This document shows, in pieces, positions 59,043 through 64,000 of a stretch of DNA of 64,000 bases (positions are counted from its first letter, which is position 1; every line of letters starts with the position of its first letter). Below the pieces are notes generated by a model. The model saw only the letters and a list, made by a program, of their open reading frames with translations. It did no database searches and had not been told where the DNA came from. Origin of the DNA: Gluconacetobacter azotocaptans (GTDB taxonomy: Bacteria > Pseudomonadota > Alphaproteobacteria > Acetobacterales > Acetobacteraceae); assembly GCF_014174355.1 (NCBI RefSeq), contig NZ_JABEQF010000018.1:1-64000 (forward strand), read 5' to 3'. Both the position numbers and the translations under genes were made by a program.

Positions 59043-60526
59043 CACACCACCTCCGCGCGCAACGCCGGGCGATGCGTGAAGGACGCCGCCCGTTCGATGG
59101 CGCTGGCGGCCGCCAGGACAGCTTCCTCGTCGAACGACCGGCCGATGATCTGCAGGCCCAGCGGCAGCCCGTTGGCGCTCAGCCCCGCCGGGACCGACAT
59201 CGCGGGCACCCCGGCCATGCTGGCCGGAACGGTGAATACGTCGTTCAGATACATCTGCACCGGATCGTCCATCTTTTCCCCCTGCGCGAAGGCCGGGGAC
59301 GGCGCCGTCGGCGTCAGCAGCACGTCGACCTGCTGGAACGCGCGCTCGAAATCCCGCCGGATCAGGTTCCGCACCTTCTGCGCCCGCAGGTAATACGCAT
59401 CGTAATATCCGGCCGACAGGACGTAGGTTCCCATCATGATCCGCCGGCGAACCTCCGCCCCGAATCCGGCGCGCCGGGTCGCCTCGTACTGCTCGTCCAG
59501 CGAGGCAGCCGGCACCCGGCGCCCGAAGCGCACGCCGTCATAGCGCGCCAGGTTCGACGAACATTCGGCCGGCGCCACGATATAATAGGTCGCCAGGCCA
59601 TACTTGGTGTAGGGCAGCGACACTTCGACGATCTCGCATCCCGCGTCGCGCAGCCAGGCGATGCCCTTGTTCCACGCGGCCTCGATTTCCGCCGGCATGC
59701 CCGCCACGCGGTATTCGGCGGGAATGCCCACCTTCATGCCCTTCAGGTCGCGGCCGCAGGCGGCGCGGTAATCGGGCACCGGGCAATCGACGCTGGTGCT
59801 GTCGCGAAGGTCGAACCCCGCCATCGACTGCAGCAGGATGGCGCAATCCTCGACCGTGCGGGCCATCGGCCCCGCCTGGTCCAGGGAACTGGCGAAGGCG
59901 ATGGTGCCCCACCGGCTGCACCGCCCATAGGTCGGCTTGATGCCGGCGATTCCGCAATAGGATGCCGGCTGGCGGATCGAACCGCCGGTGTCGGTGCCCG
60001 TGGCCCCCATCACCAGGCTGGCCGCCACCGCCGCCGCCGACCCGCCGGACGAGCCGCCGGGAACCAGGACGGTGTCCGCCTCGCCCTCGCGCTTCCACGG
60101 ATTTTCCACCGCGCCGAAGGCCGAATTGATATTGGCCGAACCCATCGCGAATTCGTCCAGGTTGGTCTTGCCCGCGAACACCGCGCCGTCGCGCAGCAGG
60201 TTTGCCGTCACCGTGCTTTCGTACGGCGGCACGAAATTTTCCAGCATCCGGCTGGCAGCCGTCGTCCGCACCCCGTCGGTGCAGAACAGGTCCTTGATGC
60301 CCAGCGGAATGCCCGTCAGCGGCGCGGCCTCGCCCTTGGCCAGCACGTCGTCCGCGCGACGCGCGGCATCCATCGCCTGGTCCGCCGTCACAGTAATGAA
60401 GGCGTTCAGCCGTCCGTTCAGCCGTTCGATCGCGGCGATATGCGCACCGACCAGCTCGACCGCCGAGAAATCGCGCCGCCTCAGCCCGTCCTGGGCCGCG
60501 GCGATCGTCAGTTCGGTCAGCATCAT
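59042..60526 (-). CDS. gatA: Asp-tRNA(Asn)/Glu-tRNA(Gln) amidotransferase subunit A
   Basis: A 494-residue amidase-family subunit. The Ser-cisSer-Lys triad is visible: GIKDLFC (Lys), [14 protein letters not shown], and [12 protein letters not shown]. It hydrolyses glutamine for transamidation. A second ATG one codon later is possible; GGTGG lies upstream. Overlaps gatC and gatB by a few bases. Confidence 0.97.
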   Translation of the reverse strand: MMLTELTIAAAQDGLRRRDFSAVELVGAHIAAIERLNGRLNAFITVTADQAMDAARRADDVLAKGEAAPLTGIPLGIKDLFCTDGVRTTAASRMLENFVPPYESTVTANLLRDGAVFAGKTNLDEFAMGSANINSAFGAVENPWKREGEADTVLVPGGSSGGSAAAVAASLVMGATGTDTGGSIRQPASYCGIAGIKPTYGRCSRWGTIAFASSLDQAGPMARTVEDCAILLQSMAGFDLRDSTSVDCPVPDYRAACGRDLKGMKVGIPAEYRVAGMPAEIEAAWNKGIAWLRDAGCEIVEVSLPYTKYGLATYYIVAPAECSSNLARYDGVRFGRRVPAASLDEQYEATRRAGFGAEVRRRIMMGTYVLSAGYYDAYYLRAQKVRNLIRRDFERAFQQVDVLLTPTAPSPAFAQGEKMDDPVQMYLNDVFTVPASMAGVPAMSVPAGLSANGLPLGLQIIGRSFDEEAVLAAASAIERAASFTHRPALRAEVV

Positions 60527-60810
60527 TCCACCACCTTCGGCACGGTATAAAACGGCCCCGCCGCATCCGGCGCGTTGGACAGGACGGCGTCGCGCGCGTC
60601 CCCGTCCGTCACCACGTCGTCGCGCATGCGCAGCGCCGCATGCCCGGTGCCCACCATTGGTTCGACACCGTCGATGTCGACCTCGTTCAACTGCTCGATC
60701 CAGCCGAGAATGCCGTTGAGTTCACCCTGCAGGGCATGCAGGTCGGATTCGTCGATTCCTATCCGGGCCAGTCTGGCGATACGACGGACGGTCGCGGGAT
60801 CAAGCGACAT
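60523..60810 (-). CDS. gatC: Asp-tRNA(Asn)/Glu-tRNA(Gln) amidotransferase subunit C
   Basis: A 95-residue stabilising subunit of Gat[22 protein letters not shown] is the typical start, then [15 protein letters not shown] and the C-terminal [10 protein letters not shown]. The ATG at 60810 is chosen because it gives the family length. The overlapping gatCAB order shows indirect aminoacylation of Asn- and/or Gln-tRNA in this organism. Confidence 0.95.
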   Translation of the reverse strand: MSLDPATVRRIARLARIGIDESDLHALQGELNGILGWIEQLNEVDIDGVEPMVGTGHAALRMRDDVVTDGDARDAVLSNAPDAAGPFYTVPKVVE

Positions 60811-60885
60811 GAAGCATAACTTTCCATCATGACTTGGGGGGAATAACCTGCCGGGCAGGACAACGCGCGGACCATAGACCCAGAC

Positions 60886-61350
60886 ATGCCCCTGTTCAAC
60901 ATGCACCAGATCCGCGCCCAACTGGGCCGCGACCAGCGCCTGCTGGGCCTCGACCCCGGCCAGAAGACGATCGGCCTGGCCCTGTCGGACGTCTCGCTGA
61001 TGCTGGCCTCGCCTTACGGAACGCTGCGGCGGGGCAAGCTGTCCGCCATGGCGGTGGAAATCCGCCGCATCGCCGAACGCGAGGACGTGGGCGCCCTGGT
61101 GTCGGGCCTGCCGCTGTCCCTGGACGGCAGCTTCGGGCCGGCGGCCCAGGCGGCGCGCGACTGGATGATGTCCCTGTCCGAGCAGACCGGCCTGCCCGCC
61201 GCGATGTGGGACGAGCGCCTGTCATCCAGCGCCGTCAACCGGATGCTGGTGCAGGACGCCGACGTCAGCCGCCGGCGCCGTGCCGAACTGGTGGACAAGC
61301 TGGCCGCGTCCTACATGCTGCAAGGCGCGCTGGACGCGACCGCATACTGA
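60886..61350 (+). CDS. ruvX: Holliday junction resolvase-like protein YqgF/RuvX
   Basis: A 154-residue RNase H-fold protein. LLGLDPGQKTIGLALSD carries the first acidic residue, GLPLSLDGS follows, and WDERLSSSAVNRML and LVDKLAASYMLQGALD carry the later conserved residues. The family acts in pre-16S rRNA end processing. It is divergent from gatC with 75 nt between starts. Confidence 0.92.
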   Translation: MPLFNMHQIRAQLGRDQRLLGLDPGQKTIGLALSDVSLMLASPYGTLRRGKLSAMAVEIRRIAEREDVGALVSGLPLSLDGSFGPAAQAARDWMMSLSEQTGLPAAMWDERLSSSAVNRMLVQDADVSRRRRAELVDKLAASYMLQGALDATAY

Positions 61351-61415
61351 CGCGGCCGCACGGGTCCGCGCGGCAGGGTGACATGGATCTATTTTTAAAT
61401 GGGAAGCCCGAAGGA

Positions 61416-61490
61416 TGGTGGGCGCAACAGGGATTGAACCTGTGACCCCTACCATGTCAAGGTAGTGCTCTACCGCTGAGCTATGCGCCC
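61416..61490 (-). tRNA. tRNA-Val (GAC anticodon)
   Basis: The - strand starts GGGCGCATAGCTCAGCGG and ends in GTTCAATCCCTGTTGCGCCC followed by encoded ACCA. The anticodon loop TTGACAT gives GAC, reading GUC/GUU. Nearly identical in its arms to the second tRNA-Val at 63270-63344. Confidence 0.95.
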
Positions 61491-61612
61491 ATCCGTTCGG
61501 TGAACAGGCTTCTAGCCGGGCTGGCGGCGTTGCGCAACCCGTCCGTGCGGAAAAAATGAAATCGCACCCCTGTTTTGACGAAGCGCCTGATAACATGGGA
61601 TAACTTCGCGAA

Positions 61613-62533
61613 ATGGTTGCCAGTTCCCGCCTGGATCACACCGACGCGACGCCGTTGAACGACGGGGATGACGCCCATCCCGCCCCATTTGTGGTGACAG
61701 CGCCACGCGCTGCGCCCCTGCCTCTGGTGATCGCCTCGCCGCATTCCGGACGCGCCTATCCGGACGCTTTCCTTGCGATGTCGCGCCTGGACCGCGCCAT
61801 TCTGCGCCGCAGCGAGGATTTCCATGTCGACGAGTTGCTGAACCGGGTGCCGGACCTGGGGGCCAGCCTGATCTGCGCGACATTTCCCCGCATCTATTGC
61901 GATCCCAACCGCGAGGCATGGGAACTGGACCCCACGATGTTCAGCGAACCCTTGCCCGACGGGTGCAACAGCACGACCGCCCGAGTCCGCGCGGGGCTGG
62001 GGACGATCCCGCGCCTGTCGGCCACCGGCGTGCCGATCTATCGCACGCGCCTCCCGTTCGCCGAGGCATGCGAACGGATTCGCACATGCTGGGCGCCCTA
62101 CCACGCCGCCCTCTCGGCGTTGATCGACGCGGCTGTCGCCGCCCATGGCGTCTGCCTGTTGGTCGATTGCCATTCCATGCCTGGCCCGACAGGTCGCAAC
62201 GCACCGGATTTCATCCTGGGCGACGCCTGGGGCACGTCATGCGCGCCGGCCATCACCGCCGCCGCCGAAACTGCCCTGCGCGCACGTGGGTTTGGCACCT
62301 GCCGCAACACTCCGTATGCCGGGGGCTATGTCACACGCCATTACGGCCGCCCCCGCGACGGGGTGCACACCCTGCAGGTCGAAATCAGCCGCGCGCTGTA
62401 CATGGATGAGGCGCGGCTGGAAAAGGGCGACGGATTCGCCCTGATCCGGGCCATGCTGACCGGCCTGCTGCGCGACCTGGCGGCGGCAACGGAACGACTG
62501 ACCCGTGACAGGGCCACCGCCCTGTCGTCCTGA
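61613..62533 (+). CDS. N-formylglutamate amidohydrolase family protein, copy 2
   Basis: A 306-residue protein distinct from the one at 46255-47055. It has VIASPHSGRAYP, SEDFHVDELL, FPRIYCDPNRE and LLVDCHSMPG, with histidines placed for zinc, and THQVEISR-like LQVEISRALYMDE near the end. The family hydrolyses N-formylglutamate or similar amides. No histidine-degradation genes are adjacent. The two paralogues share the fold but little sequence, so they may have different substrates. Confidence 0.8.
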   Translation: MVASSRLDHTDATPLNDGDDAHPAPFVVTAPRAAPLPLVIASPHSGRAYPDAFLAMSRLDRAILRRSEDFHVDELLNRVPDLGASLICATFPRIYCDPNREAWELDPTMFSEPLPDGCNSTTARVRAGLGTIPRLSATGVPIYRTRLPFAEACERIRTCWAPYHAALSALIDAAVAAHGVCLLVDCHSMPGPTGRNAPDFILGDAWGTSCAPAITAAAETALRARGFGTCRNTPYAGGYVTRHYGRPRDGVHTLQVEISRALYMDEARLEKGDGFALIRAMLTGLLRDLAAATERLTRDRATALSS

Positions 62534-62551
62534 AAGGTTCCGACGTGGCGG

Positions 62552-62911
62552 TCAGCCGACCTTCGGCGCCTCGCCCGACGGGGTCTGCTGATCCACGGCG
62601 GCAGGCAGGAACTGCGCCAGCGCCGGCAGGATGGTCGATGCCGGCAACCCCGTCCGGTCCGCCATCGCCTGGATCTGCTGGCTGGACAGGATCGAGCGCA
62701 GTTCGTCGACCGAAATCGGCAGGTTCTGGCCGCTCCCGATCCACGACCGGACCTTGTCCCCCAGCCCCGCCTGCTCGGCCTGGGCCATCAGGGTGGAAAT
62801 CCCCTGTGCCGACGTCAGTTCAGCCAGATGCTGATGTACCTTGTCCGTCAGTCCGGTGCTGTCGGCCAGTTCCGTCACCTTGTTGATCAGTCCGTCGAAT
62901 ATTCCGGGCAT
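62552..62911 (-). CDS. YidB family (DUF937-type) protein
   Basis: A 119-residue soluble protein of helical repeats. The middle resembles YidB: LGDKVRSWIGSGQNLPIS and then SSQQIQAMADRTGL, with LPALAQFLP near the end. An AGGTGAACA ribosome site precedes the ATG. The role of the family is unclear. It follows the amidohydrolase copy 2 tail to tail with 18 nt between. Confidence 0.8.
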   Translation of the reverse strand: MPGIFDGLINKVTELADSTGLTDKVHQHLAELTSAQGISTLMAQAEQAGLGDKVRSWIGSGQNLPISVDELRSILSSQQIQAMADRTGLPASTILPALAQFLPAAVDQQTPSGEAPKVG

Positions 62912-62984
62912 TGTTCACCTGACCTTTCCTGGTCGCATTCCCTGCGGCAGGGCCATTATGAAGCAGCCGCCCGGAAATCAGGAC

Positions 62985-63011
62985 AAAAAAAAGCGGTGCC
63001 AAAGCACCGCC
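62985..63011 (-). terminator. Rho-independent terminator with 8-T tract
   Basis: The - strand reads GCGGTGC, TTTG loop, GCACCGC, then TTTTTTTT. This is the clearest intrinsic terminator in the window. It ends either the candidate small RNA or transcription coming from the tRNA-Val at 63270-63344. Confidence 0.85.
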
Positions 63012-63063
63012 AAGTTTAGGGAGGAAACGTCCAAGAAGCAGCTGCACATCGCAACACTGCAAC
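62985..63063 (-). ncRNA. Candidate trans-acting small RNA with anti-Shine-Dalgarno motif
   Basis: On the - strand a TTGACA -35 element (63094-63099) lies 18 nt from TCCTAT (63070-63075). About 80 nt downstream is a clear intrinsic terminator: stem GCGGTGC/GCACCGC with a TTTG loop, followed by eight T (62985-62992). Between them, the single-stranded-looking UUUCCUCCCUAAA (63015-63027) is complementary to ribosome binding sites, a feature of several alphaproteobacterial small RNAs. No protein of note is encoded. The transcript is inferred. Confidence 0.5.
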
Positions 63064-63069
63064 GCCCCG

Positions 63070-63099
63070 ATAGGAGCCCCAATCACATTTAAGTGTCAA
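63070..63099 (-). promoter_or_regulatory. Candidate sigma-70 promoter for the small RNA
   Basis: TTGACA on the - strand (63099-63094) matches the -35 consensus fully. TCCTAT 18 nt further is a moderate -10. The A/T-rich spacer start and the terminator 80 nt downstream support a short transcription unit. Confidence 0.45.
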
Positions 63100-63269
63100 G
63101 AAAATAGTACCCCGTGTCGCCGCCATCGCCACAAGGCACGGCTGCCCCGGCCCGTGAACGGCGCTGTCACACAGATAATTCGTGAGCTCGAAAGGGGAAT
63201 CGGACTGATGGGAGGCGGGAAAATCTCCCGCTCTCTGCGGCGACATGATCAGCCGCCCGACGATCCGGA

Positions 63270-63344
63270 TGGTGGGTGCGACAGGGATTGAACCTGTGAC
63301 CCCCGCCGTGTGAAGGCGATGCTCTACCGCTGAGCTACGCACCC
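63270..63344 (-). tRNA. tRNA-Val (CAC anticodon)
   Basis: The - strand starts GGGTGCGTAGCTCAGCGG and ends in GTTCAATCCCTGTCGCACCC with encoded ACCA. The anticodon loop TTCACAC gives CAC, reading GUG. It shares its D- and T-arms with the tRNA-Val at 61416-61490. Confidence 0.95.
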
Positions 63345-63418
63345 ATCCGATGTCGTTGCGGCCCTATTAATGGATCTGCCCCCCCTTCGCAAGGGGCCTC
63401 ATGCTCCATTTTTCACCG

Positions 63419-64000
63419 TCAGAAGCCGAACATGTGATCGAGGGAAAAGCCCCCCTCGTCGCGCATGACGCCGTGATAGCCGAACAGACGGCACGTCGTG
63501 TCCCGGATCATGACATAGCCCCCAAGACCGGCCTGCTCGACCGCCTCGGCGCCGAACAGGCGATGCGGCCACACCATCGCCGAGCCCGAACAGGCGATCT
63601 CAAGCCCTGATTCGGCAATGGCCCGCCCCGCCTGGTCGTGCAGGGTCAGGACGGTGCGCGAATGCGGCCGCCAGTCGGCGGATGCCGGATAGATCAGGCA
63701 GCAGAAGGCGTGCCCCAAGCCGTTTCCGCCCTTGAGGAACAGCCGTGTGGTCAGGCCCGGCGGCGGCCCGGAATAGGATTGCGGCTCGCCCCGATAGGTC
63801 ATGACGGTGTTGAAGATGTGCGCGCCGAAACTGGTCTCCGCCGCGTGGCCGCCATCGCGGGCCTGGAATCGCACCAGCGCGTGCAGCCACCCGTCGGCGT
63901 CGCCGCCGTCGCGGAAATCATAGACCAGTTCGGCATGGCCTTCGGGCACGCCCAGTTGCGCCAGGTCCAGGGCCAGATCGTGGTCGCGCGGCAGGCAGCC
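63419..64000 (-). CDS. Unknown protein, partial at the right edge
   Basis: The C-terminal 193 residues or so of a protein whose start lies beyond the window; the frame is open to the edge (LPRDHDLALDLAQLGV just inside). I recognise no family. Visible are SGPPPGLTTRLFLKGGNGLGH, IACSGSAMVWPHRLF and the C-terminal DEGGFSLDHMFGF. The many aromatic and glycine residues and absence of TM segments suggest a soluble globular protein. No function is proposed. Confidence 0.6.
   Translation of the reverse strand, partial: GCLPRDHDLALDLAQLGVPEGHAELVYDFRDGGDADGWLHALVRFQARDGGHAAETSFGAHIFNTVMTYRGEPQSYSGPPPGLTTRLFLKGGNGLGHAFCCLIYPASADWRPHSRTVLTLHDQAGRAIAESGLEIACSGSAMVWPHRLFGAEAVEQAGLGGYVMIRDTTCRLFGYHGVMRDEGGFSLDHMFGF

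Overview
The window is GC-rich, densely coded alphaproteobacterial chromosome. It most resembles an acetic acid bacterium (Acetobacteraceae, Gluconacetobacter-like). The evidence is the FAAL-ACP-serine palmitoyltransferase sphingolipid set, an MmcB-type DNA-repair protein, the fabD-fabG-acpP-fabF-mltG and aroE-coaE-dnaQ gene orders, GatCAB, and an argH-lptM neighbourhood. The genus is an inference; no rRNA or species marker is present. No CRISPR array and no intact insertion sequence were seen.

Layout. 1-16125 is an envelope-lipid/glycan region. Its core (965-12444) looks like a sphingolipid synthesis and export cluster. The left + strand block holds a CDP-glycerol-glycerophosphotransferase-like protein, a fatty acyl-AMP ligase, an ACP and serine palmitoyltransferase. 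A - strand pair encodes a lipid kinase and a Tam41-like nucleotidyltransferase. The right + strand operon holds a metallophosphoesterase, LptF- and LptG-like permeases, a fatty-acid/sphingoid hydroxylase and a nucleotidyltransferase. Both flanks carry related genes: a decayed flippase and one transferase on the left; two transferases and an intact flippase on less GC-rich DNA on the right. 16316-20243 holds mmcB, an inositol-monophosphatase-family gene, a SYLF lipid-binding protein and an acyltransferase. 20244-31260 is a - strand run: mltG-fabF-acpP-fabG-fabD, ydcF, a methyltransferase, an orphan betaine-binding-like protein, an M13 protease, a Dabb protein and a diiron desaturase-like protein. 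31491-38245 is + strand: sucCD, bioB, queE-queC-queD and a SulP transporter.

38253-43985 is a five-gene - strand operon: a membrane sensor with a degenerate cyclase domain, an MlaE-like permease, an ABC ATPase homologue lacking its catalytic motifs, an MlaD-like protein and a lipoprotein. It looks like an MCE lipid-transport system that has lost or replaced ATP hydrolysis. 44096-53588 is mostly housekeeping: dnaQ, coaE, aroE, an N-formylglutamate amidohydrolase, tlpA, argH, lptM, TIGR02302 and lysA. 53822-57000 is a second surface-glycan patch (gtrA, methyltransferase, IS3 remnant, cdd, O-antigen ligase). The right end has tRNA-Ser, gatBAC, ruvX, two tRNA-Val genes, a second N-formylglutamate amidohydrolase, a YidB-like protein, a candidate small RNA and a partial unknown gene.

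The two most interesting parts are the sphingolipid cluster with its own LptFG pair and the Mla-like operon with a degenerate ATPase and a degenerate cyclase sensor.
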